64,000 bases of DNA from Glutamicibacter sp. MNS18 (GTDB taxonomy: Bacteria; Actinomycetota; Actinomycetes; Actinomycetales; Micrococcaceae), in the NCBI RefSeq assembly GCF_026107515.2, contig NZ_JAPCHW010000003.1:62001-126000 (forward strand), in the 5' to 3' direction. The translations under genes were made by a program, and so were the position numbers. Shown here piece by piece: positions 32,714 through 42,522 of this stretch (within the stretch, counting starts at the first letter, position 1; the number at the start of each line of letters is the position of its first letter). The notes beneath the pieces are model-generated. The model did not search any database, was not told the DNA's origin, and saw only the letters and a list, made by a program, of their open reading frames with translations.

Positions 32714-35700
32714 ATGAGCTTCTATCCGAAGGTCACTACAGACCCCACCGGTTCGACCCCGGCTTCACCGCGCTTCCCGGAAATTGAGAAGCGCGTCCTT
32801 GAATACTGGAAGAAGGACGACACCTTCCAGGCCTCGATCGACCAGCGTCAGGGCGAGGAATTCGTCTTCTATGACGGCCCGCCCTTCGCCAACGGGTTGC
32901 CCCATTACGGCCACCTGCTGACCGGGTATGTCAAGGACCTGGTGGCCCGCTACCAGACCCAGCGCGGCAAGCGAGTCGAGCGCCGTTTCGGTTGGGACAC
33001 CCATGGCCTGCCAGCGGAGCTCGAAGCGATGAAGCAGCTCGGGATGGCCGACAAGGAACACATCCTGGAGATGGGCATCGACAAGTTCAACGACGCCTGC
33101 CGCACCTCGGTGATGAAATACGCCGACGAGTGGGAGAACTATGTCACCCGCCAGGCACGCTGGGTCGACTTCGAGAACGACTACAAGACCCTGAACGTCG
33201 AATACATGGAATCGGTGATCTGGGCGTTCAAGCAGCTCAGCGACAAGGGCCTGACCTACCAGGGCTTCCGCGTGCTGCCGTACTGCTGGAAGGACGAGAC
33301 CCCGCTGTCCAACCACGAGCTGCGCATGGACGACGATGTCTACAAGAACGTCCAGGACCAGACCGTGACCGTCACCTTCCCGATCCTTCAGGGCGAGAGC
33401 GCCATCTCCCGCGAGCTGGCCGGAGTGCAGGCGCTGGCCTGGACCACCACCCCGTGGACGCTGCCGACCAACCAGGCCCTGGCCGTGCACCCGGAGGTGG
33501 AGTACGTCATCGTGCCCGCCGGGGAAGCCGGAGTGAAAGCCTCGGAAGCCACCGGGAAGTTCCTGCTGGCCAGGGACCTGCTCGGCTCCTACGCCAAGGA
33601 CCTGGGCTACAGCGATGCCAGGGAAGCAGCGGCCGCGATCAGCGCCAGCTACACCGGTTCGCAGCTGGCCGGGTTGCGCTATGCACCGCTGTGGGATACC
33701 TACACGGATACCGAGAAGTACGGCACCGAGAACGCCTGGCAGATCGTCACCGCCGATTACGTGACCACCTCGGACGGTACCGGGTTGGTCCACCAGGCCC
33801 CGGCCTACGGTGAGGATGACCAAAAGGTCTGCGAGGACAACGGCATCCCGGTGATCATCTCCGTGGACGAGGGCGCCAGGTTCCTGCCGGTCTTCGCCGG
33901 GGGACCACTGAACGACATCGTCGGCGTGCAGGTCTTTGACGCGAACAAGACCATCACCAGCGTGCTCAGGAACGACGCCCGGCTGGTCAAGCAGGCCTCC
34001 TACGAGCACTCCTACCCGCATTGCTGGCGCTGCCGCACCCCGCTGATCTACCGCGCGATCTCCTCCTGGTACGTGGAAGTCACCAAGATCAAGGACCGCA
34101 TGCTCGAACTGAACGAGCAGATCAACTGGATCCCCGGCAACGTCAAGCACGGCCAGTTCGGCAAGTGGCTGGAAAACGCCCGGGACTGGTCGATCTCCCG
34201 CAACCGCTTCTGGGGCTCACCGATCCCCGTCTGGGAATGCGACGGCGTCGAGTGCACCCACCGCGAGGTCTTCGGCTCACTGCAGGAGCTCAAGGACTTC
34301 TTCGGCCGGTTGCCGGTGAACCACCAGGGCGAACCGGACCTGCACCGCCCGTTCATCGACGAGCTGTCCAAGGCCCATGCCGGCTGCGCAGCCGGCGGCA
34401 CGCTGCACCGTGTGGAGGATGTGCTCGATGTCTGGTTCGACTCCGGGTCGATGCCCTACGCCCAGGTGCACTATCCGTTCCAGAACCGTGAATGGTTCGA
34501 CACCGGCCACCACCCGGCCGACTTCATCGTGGAGTACATCGGCCAGACCCGTGGCTGGTTCTACACCCTGCACATCCTGTCCACCGCGCTCTTCGACCGT
34601 CCGGCGTTCACCAACGTGATCTCCCACGGCATCGTGCTGGGCTCGGACGGGCAGAAGATGTCCAAGTCCCTGCAGAACTACCCGGATGTCACCGAGGTAC
34701 TGGACCGTGACGGCTCGGATGCCATGCGCTGGTTCCTGATGGCCAGCCCGATCCTGCGCGGCGGCAACCTGGTGGTCACCGAACAGGGGATCCGTGACGG
34801 GGTGCGCCAGGTGCTGCTGCCGCTGTGGAATGTCTGGCACTTCTTCAACCTGTACACCAATTCCGCCAACGGCGGGGCCGGCTACGAGGCCAGGCTCTCC
34901 TTCAGCTCCACCGACCCGCTGGACCAGTACATGCTGGCCGCCACCGGCCAGCTGGTGCGCGAAGTCACCGAGGCGCTGGATGCCTACGAGGTCTCCGACG
35001 CCACCGAGGCGGTGCGCCACTACATGGACACGCTGACCAACTGGTACGTGCGCCGTTCGCGCCAGCGTTTCTTCGACGAGGACACCGACGCCTTCGACAC
35101 GCTCTACACCGCGCTGGAGACCCTGGTGAAGGTGGCCGCCTCGCTGCTGCCATTGGCCACCGAGGAAATCTACCGCGGGCTGACCGGGCAACGCTCGGTG
35201 CACCTGGCCGACTGGCCGGACGCCGACCAGTTCCCGGCCGATGCGCGGATGCTCGACACCATGGAGACCACCCGGCGCATCTGCTCGGTGGGCTCCTCGC
35301 TGCGCAAGGCCAAGAACCTGCGGGTACGCCTGCCGCTGGCCGAGCTGAAGGTGGTGCTGGTCAACGCCGAACGCCTGGAAGGCACCTACGCCTCGATCAT
35401 CGCCGAGGAACTGAACCTGAAATCCGTGACCCTGGTCGACGCGGCGGGTGTGGATGCGGCCAGCTACGGCATCAGCCAGCAGCTGGTGGTCAATGCCCGC
35501 GCGGCCGGCCCACGGCTGGGCAAGAACGTGCAGCAGGCGATCAAGGGAGCCAAGTCCGGTAACTGGTCGGTCACCGACGGTGTGGTCACCGCCGGAGGAC
35601 TGGAACTGGTGGAGGGGGAATACACCCTGGACACCGTGGTGGATGCGGACGCGGATATCGCCGCCGCGGTCATCGACGGCGGCTTCCTGGTGCTTGATAC

Positions 35701-35953
35701 CGAGGTCACCGAGGAGCTGGCCGCCGAAGGCATCGCCCGCGACATGATCCGCACGGTCCAGGCCGCCCGCAAGGACGCGGACCTGCAGGTCTCCGATCGG
35801 ATCCGCACCACGATCTCCGGCAACGACACGGTCATCGCGGCCCTGGAAGCCAACCGGGAACTGCTTGGTTCCGAGACGCTGACCGTGGACCTGTCGCTGG
35901 TCACCGACAATGCGGCCAAGGAACCTACCGTGAAGGTGGAGATCAACGCGTGA
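32714..35953 (+). CDS. ileS: Isoleucyl-tRNA synthetase (eukaryote-like type)
   Basis: Charges tRNA-Ile and edits valine. The 1079-residue class I synthetase carries the HIGH-type motif HYGH in [17 protein letters not shown] and the KMSKS loop [11 protein letters not shown]. The length and the [11 protein letters not shown] form belong to the IleRS2 lineage shared by actinobacteria and eukaryotes, which is usually less sensitive to mupirocin than IleRS1. Expression is controlled by the upstream T-box. The stop overlaps the folC start by 4 bp, beginning the ileS-folC-DUF4233-ndk operon. Confidence 0.97.
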   Translation: MSFYPKVTTDPTGSTPASPRFPEIEKRVLEYWKKDDTFQASIDQRQGEEFVFYDGPPFANGLPHYGHLLTGYVKDLVARYQTQRGKRVERRFGWDTHGLPAELEAMKQLGMADKEHILEMGIDKFNDACRTSVMKYADEWENYVTRQARWVDFENDYKTLNVEYMESVIWAFKQLSDKGLTYQGFRVLPYCWKDETPLSNHELRMDDDVYKNVQDQTVTVTFPILQGESAISRELAGVQALAWTTTPWTLPTNQALAVHPEVEYVIVPAGEAGVKASEATGKFLLARDLLGSYAKDLGYSDAREAAAAISASYTGSQLAGLRYAPLWDTYTDTEKYGTENAWQIVTADYVTTSDGTGLVHQAPAYGEDDQKVCEDNGIPVIISVDEGARFLPVFAGGPLNDIVGVQVFDANKTITSVLRNDARLVKQASYEHSYPHCWRCRTPLIYRAISSWYVEVTKIKDRMLELNEQINWIPGNVKHGQFGKWLENARDWSISRNRFWGSPIPVWECDGVECTHREVFGSLQELKDFFGRLPVNHQGEPDLHRPFIDELSKAHAGCAAGGTLHRVEDVLDVWFDSGSMPYAQVHYPFQNREWFDTGHHPADFIVEYIGQTRGWFYTLHILSTALFDRPAFTNVISHGIVLGSDGQKMSKSLQNYPDVTEVLDRDGSDAMRWFLMASPILRGGNLVVTEQGIRDGVRQVLLPLWNVWHFFNLYTNSANGGAGYEARLSFSSTDPLDQYMLAATGQLVREVTEALDAYEVSDATEAVRHYMDTLTNWYVRRSRQRFFDEDTDAFDTLYTALETLVKVAASLLPLATEEIYRGLTGQRSVHLADWPDADQFPADARMLDTMETTRRICSVGSSLRKAKNLRVRLPLAELKVVLVNAERLEGTYASIIAEELNLKSVTLVDAAGVDAASYGISQQLVVNARAAGPRLGKNVQQAIKGAKSGNWSVTDGVVTAGGLELVEGEYTLDTVVDADADIAAAVIDGGFLVLDTEVTEELAAEGIARDMIRTVQAARKDADLQVSDRIRTTISGNDTVIAALEANRELLGSETLTVDLSLVTDNAAKEPTVKVEINA

Positions 35954-37299
35954 GCGACCTGGAACGCGTCTATACGCAGCTGCTGGCCCGTGCCCCGGAA
36001 AACAAGATGGAGCCGCGCATGGCCCCGATGTTCCGGGCCATGGAGGTGCTGGGCGAGCCGCAGAAGGCCTGCCCGGTTATCCACATCACCGGCACCAACG
36101 GCAAGACCTCGACCGCACGGATGATCGAATCGCTGCTGCGTGCCCATGACCTGCGCACCGGCCGCTACTCCTCGCCGCACCTGGTCTCGGTCACCGAGCG
36201 CATCAGCATCGACGGGGAACCGGTGGACGAGCAGACCTTCGTGCGGGTCTGGGACGAGATCTCCCCCTATCTGGACCTGGTGGATGCCGAATTGACGGCG
36301 CAGGGGGAGACCCGGCTGACCTACTTCGAGGCGGTGACCATCCTGGGGTTCGCGATCTTCGCCGATGCCCCGGTGGATGTGCTGGTCCTGGAGGTCGGGC
36401 TCGGCGGCATCACCGATGCCACCAACGTGGCCGACGGGGCCGTTTCGGTGATCACGCCGATCTCCCTGGACCACACCGACCTGCTTGGTGACAGCCCGGG
36501 ACTGATCGCCGAGGAGAAGGCCGGTATCCTCAAACCCGGCGGCTACCTGGTCTCCGCGATCCAGCCGGTGGATGCCGCGGACGTGCTGCTGGAGCGCGCC
36601 AGGGAATTGGAGATCCCCTTCGGGTTCGAATCCCTGGATTTCAAGCTGCTGGAACGCCAAGTCGCCGTGGGCGGGCAGCTGCTGCGGATCGAAGGCCAGG
36701 CCGCCCGCTACGACGAGATCTTCCTGCCCCTCTACGGAGCCCACCAGGCGCAGAACGCCACCGTGGCTCTGGCCGCGGTGGAGACGTTTCTCGGCGGTGG
36801 GCAGCGCGAACTGAATGCGGACCTGGTGCGCCAGGGGTTCGCCGAAACCACCAGCCCAGGACGCCTGGAGGTGGTGCGCACCGCACCGACCGTGCTGGTC
36901 GATGCCGGGCACAACCCGGACGGGATCAGTGCCACCGCCGCAGCGGTGAAGGAATCCTTCGGATTCAGCCGGTTGGTGCTGATGCTGGGAATCCTGCAGG
37001 AGAAGGATGCCGCGGCGATGCTCTACCAGATGCGCGAGGAATACGGGGATCTGGTCGAGGACCTCTGCCTGACCCAATCCTCCTCGCCGCGGGCGATCCC
37101 GGCCGGTGAGCTGGCAACCCTGGCAATCGAGGCCGGCTGGCCCGAAGAGGACCTGTACGTGACCGAGAACCTGGAAGACGCCATCGAATGGAGTGTCGGA
37201 CGGGCCGAGGCCGGCGAGGACCTGGCCGGTGGTGTGCTGGTCACCGGTTCGATTACGCTGGTGGGCGAGATCTCACTGTTGTTGAAAGGACGTGGGTAG
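35950..37299 (+). CDS. folC: Folylpolyglutamate/dihydrofolate synthase
   Basis: Adds glutamate to dihydropteroate and to reduced folates in one-carbon metabolism. A Mur-ligase-type ATPase of 449 residues: the P loop is [16 protein letters not shown] near residue 48, [11 protein letters not shown] follows, and the [25 protein letters not shown] block lies near 155. The C-terminal domain begins with [11 protein letters not shown]. The GTG start overlaps the ileS stop. DUF4233 follows after 5 bases. Confidence 0.96.
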   Translation: MSDLERVYTQLLARAPENKMEPRMAPMFRAMEVLGEPQKACPVIHITGTNGKTSTARMIESLLRAHDLRTGRYSSPHLVSVTERISIDGEPVDEQTFVRVWDEISPYLDLVDAELTAQGETRLTYFEAVTILGFAIFADAPVDVLVLEVGLGGITDATNVADGAVSVITPISLDHTDLLGDSPGLIAEEKAGILKPGGYLVSAIQPVDAADVLLERARELEIPFGFESLDFKLLERQVAVGGQLLRIEGQAARYDEIFLPLYGAHQAQNATVALAAVETFLGGGQRELNADLVRQGFAETTSPGRLEVVRTAPTVLVDAGHNPDGISATAAAVKESFGFSRLVLMLGILQEKDAAAMLYQMREEYGDLVEDLCLTQSSSPRAIPAGELATLAIEAGWPEEDLYVTENLEDAIEWSVGRAEAGEDLAGGVLVTGSITLVGEISLLLKGRG

Positions 37300-37304
37300 T
37301 ACCC

Positions 37305-37745
37305 ATGGCACGTCTGACCAAGGCCCAACGCGAATGGCGTCCGGGCATGCCCAAGAAGCAGCGCTCCCTGAAGGTGATGCTGGCTTCCTCGGTGCTGAGC
37401 CTCGAGGCGTTTGTCGCGCTGTTCTTCACCCTGGCCACCTTCGGGCTCAAACGCTCCGAGGTGTCCCCGGCCATCATCCTCGGCGGGGGTGCGGTGATGA
37501 TGATCCTGTGCATCATCACCTGCGCGTTCCTGCGCAAGCCCGCCGGTCTGATCATGGGCTGGATCATCCAGCTGATGTTCATCCTGTGCGGTTTCGTCCT
37601 TCCCGACATGTTCTACATCGGTGCCGCCTTCGCCGCCTGCTGGTGGTATGCGCTGTACAAGGGTGGCCAGATGGATGCGGAGAACAAGCGCCGCGCGGCG
37701 GAACAGGCCGAATGGGAACGCAAGAACCCGCCGGTAGAATCCTAA
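37305..37745 (+). CDS. DUF4233 membrane protein
   Basis: A 146-residue membrane protein with four hydrophobic segments: VMLASSVLSLEAFVALFFTL, VSPAIILGGGAVMMILCIITCA, IMGWIIQLMFILCGFVLP and MFYIGAAFAACWWYALY. Proteins of this family are typically encoded between folC and ndk in actinobacteria; their function is unknown. I use the ATG at 37305, where the basic start MARLTKAQREWRPGMPKKQR matches the family; the frame itself is open further upstream inside folC. It is co-transcribed with folC and ndk. Confidence 0.92.
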   Translation: MARLTKAQREWRPGMPKKQRSLKVMLASSVLSLEAFVALFFTLATFGLKRSEVSPAIILGGGAVMMILCIITCAFLRKPAGLIMGWIIQLMFILCGFVLPDMFYIGAAFAACWWYALYKGGQMDAENKRRAAEQAEWERKNPPVES

Positions 37746-37778
37746 GAGAAGCAATCCTTCAAGTGAAGAGGTAAATAC

Positions 37779-38195
37779 ATGTCTGAACGCACCCTGATCC
37801 TGGTCAAGCCCGATGGTGTCCAGCGTGGCCTGACCGGACAGATCCTGGCCCGGATCGAGGCCAAGGGCTACCAGGTCACCAAGCTGCAGCAGCTGGAGGC
37901 AACCCGCGAACTGCTGGCCGCGCACTACGCGGAACACGAAGGCAAGCCCTTCTACGAGCCACTGGTGGAGTTCATGCTCTCCGGACCGGTCGTGGCCATC
38001 GTGGCCGAGGGGCACGCGGTGATCGCGGGCTTCCGTTCCCTGGCCGGCACCACCGACCCGACCACCGCAGCACCGGGCACCATCCGTGGCGACTTCGGCC
38101 GCGACTGGGGGCTGAAGGTCCAGCAGAACCTGGTCCACGGTTCCGACTCGGTGGAATCAGCGGAACGCGAAATCGGCATCTGGTTCGGCAACTAG
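37779..38195 (+). CDS. ndk: Nucleoside diphosphate kinase
   Basis: Transfers the gamma phosphate between nucleoside triphosphates and diphosphates through a phospho-histidine. The 138-residue protein has the start TLILVKPDGVQRGL and the active-site H120 in NLVHGSDSVESAEREI. GAAGAGG precedes the ATG. It is the last gene of the ileS-folC-DUF4233-ndk operon and is followed by a strong terminator. Confidence 0.98.
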   Translation: MSERTLILVKPDGVQRGLTGQILARIEAKGYQVTKLQQLEATRELLAAHYAEHEGKPFYEPLVEFMLSGPVVAIVAEGHAVIAGFRSLAGTTDPTTAAPGTIRGDFGRDWGLKVQQNLVHGSDSVESAEREIGIWFGN

Positions 38196-38205
38196 GCAGC
38201 TGGAC

Positions 38206-38256
38206 AAGGCGAACGCCCGGCACCCTTCCCAGGGAAGGTGCCGGGCGTTCGCCTTT
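38206..38256. terminator. Terminator after ndk
   Basis: AAGGCGAACGCCCGGCACC and its complement form a long stem with an inner CTTCCC/GGGAAG pairing, ending in CTTTAAT. The palindromic form could also serve the minus-strand gene at 38278. Confidence 0.85.
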
Positions 38257-38277
38257 AATGCTGGATGTGCGGCAGGA

Positions 38278-38448
38278 CTAGAGCCATCCGCCGAGGGTAT
38301 TGCCCGGGTCGGTGGTTGCCGGCAACTGGCCTGCGGGGTCAACCCAGTCCGAGTCATTGCCGCAGCGGGCCTGTGGGGAACGGGTGGCCAGTGCTTCAAT
38401 GCCGGTTGCCTGGTGTTCCGGGGCGTTCTCGTAGTTCGAAATCAGCAT
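38278..38448 (-). CDS. Small acidic protein, 56 residues
   Basis: An ATG frame beginning MLISNYENAPEHQATGIEAL and ending PGNTLGGWL. GGAAGG lies 7 bases upstream of the ATG, a strong ribosome site. Codons end mostly in C or G (AAC, TAC, GAG, GCC, CTG). It contains one cysteine, several Pro/Gly and no membrane segment. The frame is open upstream, but that part has no start with a ribosome site. It is convergent with ndk. Function unknown. Confidence 0.6.
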   Translation of the reverse strand: MLISNYENAPEHQATGIEALATRSPQARCGNDSDWVDPAGQLPATTDPGNTLGGWL

Positions 38449-38731
38449 GGGGTAACCTTCCTGCCGGCCGGGCCAGGGGCCCGCGGCATCATCTTCTTCT
38501 CTGCTTCCGGTCGCCCCAAGGACTCGTCCAGGGTACCCGGCCCGCCAGTTGCCATCGCCGGGCAGCGAAACCCCGAATCCGTACAATCTTCCGCAGAATA
38601 GTGCGCTTGAGCCATAATAACCTCATCAACTGCATAAAAGGCAAGGGCGGGTGAGGTTGTGACTGTCCCGGGGTCCTTAACTCGTCACATTCCCGCGCCG
38701 CTGCCGGGCAGTTCCCGACGGCAAAGCCAAA

Positions 38732-38765
38732 GCCACCAAACCCGCGGGGTGCGGGGCCTGGTGGC
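38732..38765 (-). terminator. Hairpin after the AI-2E exporter gene
   Basis: GCCACCA/TGGTGGC outer arms with CCCGC/GCGGG inner arms, just beyond the stop codon at 38778. Confidence 0.65.
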
Positions 38766-38777
38766 GTGGCATTCGGG

Positions 38778-40091
38778 TTAGTTCTTGCCTTCGAGCCTAT
38801 CGGCGTCCTCGACGAGCTGTTCGGCCTCTTCCTCCAGCTCGGCGGCCTTCTCCTGCTTCTGCTCCAGCTTCTGGAGTGCGGCATCCTCCTTGCGCAGTTC
38901 GGCCATTTCCTGGATCTGCTCCTTGGCCTTGGTCACCGCCTCGGGGTTTTCCCTCTCGGTCCACACCTTGATGATGCCCCAGGCCACAGCGGTCAACGGC
39001 ACCGCCAGGACGGCACCGACAATACCGCCGAGGACGGTACCGGCGGTCAGTGCCATCAGGATGACCAGCGCGTGCAGGTTCAGCGCCTGGGCCATGACGA
39101 CCGGCTGCAGGAAGTTGCCTTCGAGCTGGTTGACCAGGATGACTGCGGCCAGCACGATCAGTGCGATGATCGGGCCGTTGGTCACCAACGCCACCAGGGT
39201 GGCCAGGATGCCGGCGACGGTGGCACCGACCATCGGGATGAAGGAACCAAGGAATACCACCACGCCCAGCGGCAAGGCCAGCGGGACCTGGAGGATCAGC
39301 AGGGTGGCGGTGATGCCGATGGCGTCGACTGCCGCGACAATGGCGGTACCGCGAATGTACCCGCCGAAGGTGTGCAGGGCCCGATCCCCGGAGGTGATCC
39401 ACTTGTGCCGGAAGTGCTGCGGGGTCCAGGAGATGAAGAACGCCCAGATCCGGTCCCCGTCCTTGAGGAAGAAGAACAGGATCACCAGCAGCAGGATCAG
39501 CCCGGTCACGAAGCTGCCGGCCGCGGTGAGCGTGTTCAGCGCACCGGCACCGAACTGGGAGCTGGTGATGAACGAGGTAACCGTTTCCACGGCGCTGTCG
39601 ATTTGTTCCTGGTCCACCGTGAACGGCATATCGCCGATCAGGCGTTGGACCAGTTCATTGAGCTGGTTGAAGCCCTCAACGGCCTGGTCAACCAGGGTCG
39701 GCCATTCGCGAATCACCGAGAAGACCAGCCCGGTTCCGATACCGCCGAGCACCAGCAGGGACCCGAGGAATACCACCCAGGCCGCCAGCATGGGGGAGAG
39801 CACCTTGCGTAGGCGCACCACCAGCGGCCAGAGGGCGCAGGAGAGGATCAGGGCGATCAGCGTCGGGATGACGATCATGGTCAGGCGCAGCATGCCCACG
39901 ACGAGGAACGCGACCACGGTGCCGATGATCAGGATCTGCAGGCAACGTATGCCCATGCGCCCGGCCACATCGGTCCACAATCCCTGAACCGTGAACTCGG
40001 GGTGGTTCGAGGCCCTGGCCGCAGCCAAGGTGGGCGAGGGCGAGGGCCTTGTGCCCTTCCTCGCGGATGAAGCCTTGCGGAAGAAAGCCAT
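38778..40091 (-). CDS. AI-2E family membrane transporter
   Basis: A polytopic protein of the AI-2 exporter (PerM/YdbO/TqsA) family, 437 residues with about eight hydrophobic segments. Family blocks include GLILLLVILFFFLKDGDRIW, GGYIRGTAIVAAVDAIGI, LGSFIPMVGATVAGILATLVALV and LEGNFLQPVVMAQALNLH. The C-terminal 60 residues form a highly charged coiled coil (ELRKEDAALQKLEQKQEKAAELEEEAE). TAGGAGCG precedes the ATG. Members transport varied substrates including ions, so the cargo is open. Confidence 0.92.
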   Translation of the reverse strand: MAFFRKASSARKGTRPSPSPTLAAARASNHPEFTVQGLWTDVAGRMGIRCLQILIIGTVVAFLVVGMLRLTMIVIPTLIALILSCALWPLVVRLRKVLSPMLAAWVVFLGSLLVLGGIGTGLVFSVIREWPTLVDQAVEGFNQLNELVQRLIGDMPFTVDQEQIDSAVETVTSFITSSQFGAGALNTLTAAGSFVTGLILLLVILFFFLKDGDRIWAFFISWTPQHFRHKWITSGDRALHTFGGYIRGTAIVAAVDAIGITATLLILQVPLALPLGVVVFLGSFIPMVGATVAGILATLVALVTNGPIIALIVLAAVILVNQLEGNFLQPVVMAQALNLHALVILMALTAGTVLGGIVGAVLAVPLTAVAWGIIKVWTERENPEAVTKAKEQIQEMAELRKEDAALQKLEQKQEKAAELEEEAEQLVEDADRLEGKN

Positions 40092-40231
40092 GTTCGCTCC
40101 TACTAAATGACGACTGGTAACTTAAACAATAGGCTAGCGTTGACCCGGCCATCCGTGACACGTCCAAGGGATGGAATTAAATGTGGCTACTGCGCGGCGG
40201 CGGACCGGAGATCGGATTGGCCGGAGGGGGT

Positions 40232-40789
40232 CTAGGATGTGGCGGGAGGCTGGAACTCGCGGGCCAGCACGGACATCAGCACACGATCATGGAAACGGCC
40301 GTCGTGGAAGACCGCATCACGTTCGCGGCCCTCGCGGCGGAAGCCCGCCGCGGTGTAGGTGCGCAGCGCGCGGTCATTGTAGGCGTAGACGCCCAGGAAG
40401 ATACGGTTCAGGCCCAGCTGGTGGAATCCGTGGCGCAGCATCAGCCTGGTTGCCGCGGTTCCCAGCCCCTGGCCCCGGAAGCCCGGGCCGATGATGAGGG
40501 CGAACTCGGCCGAACGTGCCGGGGTATTGCCGCCGTACAGGGTGGCATGGCCAATCAGCGGCCCGTCGGCGAGCTCGATACTCAATCCCGCATCGCGCGA
40601 GTGCCGCTCGTTGGCGCTCCAGGAAACGAAGAGCCGCTGAAGCTGGATCACCGGCTGCGGGAGCACCAGGTTGGTCTGGTTGGCCAGTGTCTGCGGGTCG
40701 TTCCACCAGCCTGCCAAGGGGTCCAGATCGCTGGCCCGCAACGGTCGCAGGCGCAGCCGATCTGCACCGCCTGATGTGGCTTTAGCCAA
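40232..40789 (-). CDS. GNAT acetyltransferase (RimJ/RimL-like), second of a tandem pair
   Basis: An acetyl-CoA-dependent N-acetyltransferase of 185 residues. The acetyl-CoA loop is GPGFRGQGLGTAATRLML, followed by GLNRIFLGVYAYNDRALRTY, typical of the RimJ/RimL group. It overlaps the upstream paralog by 8 bp and shares most of its motifs with it, including the C-terminal F-H-D-R-V-L-M-S pattern. The substrate is unknown. Confidence 0.9.
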   Translation of the reverse strand: MAKATSGGADRLRLRPLRASDLDPLAGWWNDPQTLANQTNLVLPQPVIQLQRLFVSWSANERHSRDAGLSIELADGPLIGHATLYGGNTPARSAEFALIIGPGFRGQGLGTAATRLMLRHGFHQLGLNRIFLGVYAYNDRALRTYTAAGFRREGRERDAVFHDGRFHDRVLMSVLAREFQPPATS

Positions 40790-41363
40790 AGTATTCTTCG
40801 GCCAGCTGGCTCATCAACACCTTGTCGTGGAACTTTCCGTTGTGGAATCCGGCCTGCCGGGCCCGACCCTCTTCGCGGAATCCCGCCTTCGTGTAGGTGC
40901 GCAAGGCCCGTTCGTTGTACTCCCACACGCCCAACCCGATCCGGTTCAGGCCCATTTCCCGGAACCCGAAGTCGACGATCATCCGGGTGGCTTCGGTGCC
41001 GTAGCCCTGGCCGACGTAGGAGCCGCCGATCATCATCATCAGATCGGCGCTGCGTGCCGAGGTGTGGTAGTTGTACAGGGCCGTGTGGCCCACCAGGGTG
41101 TCATCGGGCAAGGTGATGCACAGGCCCACCCCGTCCTTGGTCCCCTTGTTCTGGCTCCAGGTGCGGAAGATCTCCGCGGCTTCGGTTCGCGGATGCGGCA
41201 GGACGATGTTGCCCTGCAGGGCCATGAACTCGGGGCTGTTCCACCAGCCGGCCAGAAGCGGCAGGTCCTCTTCCTGCAGTTCGCGCAGCCTGATGGTTTC
41301 GGACACCAGCAGATTGATGCCGTAGTCCTGCGCGGTTTCGGTATTCCAATTCTCAGTGGCCAT
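40782..41363 (-). CDS. GNAT acetyltransferase (RimJ/RimL-like), first of a tandem pair
   Basis: A 193-residue GNAT protein with LRELQEEDLPLLAGWWNSPE, the acetyl-CoA loop GGSYVGQGYGTEATRMIV and GLNRIGLGVWEYNERALRTYTKAGF. It has an N-terminal extension of about 20 residues (MATENWNTETAQDYG) that the paralog at 40232 lacks. The pair probably arose by tandem duplication and is co-translated (8-bp overlap). The substrate is unknown. Confidence 0.9.
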   Translation of the reverse strand: MATENWNTETAQDYGINLLVSETIRLRELQEEDLPLLAGWWNSPEFMALQGNIVLPHPRTEAAEIFRTWSQNKGTKDGVGLCITLPDDTLVGHTALYNYHTSARSADLMMMIGGSYVGQGYGTEATRMIVDFGFREMGLNRIGLGVWEYNERALRTYTKAGFREEGRARQAGFHNGKFHDKVLMSQLAEEYFG

Positions 41364-41501
41364 GGTTTAAACTTAGTCGTTTTTTGCCGCGTAGTGGGGG
41401 ATAGCTCACAACCGGCGGGGATGGCCGGGGCAATGGCCGGATCGGATCAAGCGGAAAATCCGGGGGAAAACGCTCCCGGTCGGGGCCCGACACGCCGGGG
41501 C

Positions 41502-41897
41502 CTAATCGGGACACTGGGCGGTGGCCCCCGACAGGATTCCTGAGCGGCGCCGATCGACCAGCCAGGGGAACAGCACGCCGGGCACGTAGGCCACGAGGTC
41601 CAGTGCGGAGAAACCGGTACCGAAAACCAGTCTGGATGGGGGGAAAATCCTGGCAAGATCCGCCGGCAGGCCACTGAGTTGCAGCAGCTCCACCGCGAAA
41701 CACCAGGACATGGCCCACAGGGCGACGGTTGCCGGGCGCCAGCGCGGGGCCAGGCAGGCCACCAGCAGGTAGATCAATGCCGCGTACAGCACCCCGCCGG
41801 CCAGGTCGGCAACCAACCCCAGCGGCAGGGAGCGCAGCAACAGACCGAGGGGGATCACCGCCAGTGCGGTGACCCCCATCCGCAGTCGCCGATTCAC
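41502..41897 (-). CDS. DUF2809 membrane protein
   Basis: A small membrane protein of 131 residues with about four hydrophobic segments. LADLAGGVLYAALIYLLVA-like, FAVELLQLSGLP and FPPSRLVFGTGFSALDLVAY are the conserved DUF2809 blocks. Function is unknown. It lies 4 bases after the VKOR gene and is probably co-transcribed with it. Confidence 0.82.
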   Translation of the reverse strand: MNRRLRMGVTALAVIPLGLLLRSLPLGLVADLAGGVLYAALIYLLVACLAPRWRPATVALWAMSWCFAVELLQLSGLPADLARIFPPSRLVFGTGFSALDLVAYVPGVLFPWLVDRRRSGILSGATAQCPD

Positions 41898-41901
41898 GTC
41901 C

Positions 41902-42522
41902 TTAGCCGAAGAAGGCGTTAGGGAAGCGCATCACGATGCTTGCCGCGGTGAGCAGCAACAGGATAACGGTGATGACCCAGGACCATTCGGCCGCGAACTT
42001 CCTGGCCCCGTCACCTGCCGGGATCACCCCGTGAATGATGTTGCGCGCGGTGGTGTGCACAAACAGCGGAATCACCATGGCCCAGACCACCATGCAGTAC
42101 AGGCACAGCGCATTGATGTCGTAAAGCGCCTGGGACCACAACCAGCCGATGAACACCATGGCCAGGGTGATGCCCAACTGGAAGCCCAGCCAGTACCATT
42201 GCGCGAACCGGGCTCCGGCCAACACGGACATGCCCACGGTGATCACCACGGCAAAGCCGACAATCCCCAGCAGGGGGTTCGGGAAGCCGAACAATTCGGC
42301 CTGCCAGGACTTCATCACCGTTCCACAGGAGACCCAAGGGCTGAAATCGCAACTGGTGACGTAATCCGGATTCTTGAACAGTGCCAGGCGCTCGAGGACC
42401 AGGATCGCCGAGGCGATGAAGGAGACCAGCGCCGTCAACACGGCGAAGATACCGAATCCGCGGTGGGTGGCCCACCAGGGCAACACGCCCGGGGCAGAGG
42501 AATTCTCTTGGGAAGAAACCAT
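41902..42522 (-). CDS. Vitamin K epoxide reductase family protein
   Basis: A membrane thiol-quinone oxidoreductase that regenerates disulfide-forming enzymes outside the membrane in actinobacteria. The 206-residue protein has about five hydrophobic segments, the loop cysteines C58 and C66 (TSCDFSPWVSCG), and the active-site CLYC at C140/C143. No thioredoxin-like domain is fused; the partner DsbA would be encoded elsewhere. It is divergent from the rne leader and coupled to DUF2809. Confidence 0.93.
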   Translation of the reverse strand: MVSSQENSSAPGVLPWWATHRGFGIFAVLTALVSFIASAILVLERLALFKNPDYVTSCDFSPWVSCGTVMKSWQAELFGFPNPLLGIVGFAVVITVGMSVLAGARFAQWYWLGFQLGITLAMVFIGWLWSQALYDINALCLYCMVVWAMVIPLFVHTTARNIIHGVIPAGDGARKFAAEWSWVITVILLLLTAASIVMRFPNAFFG

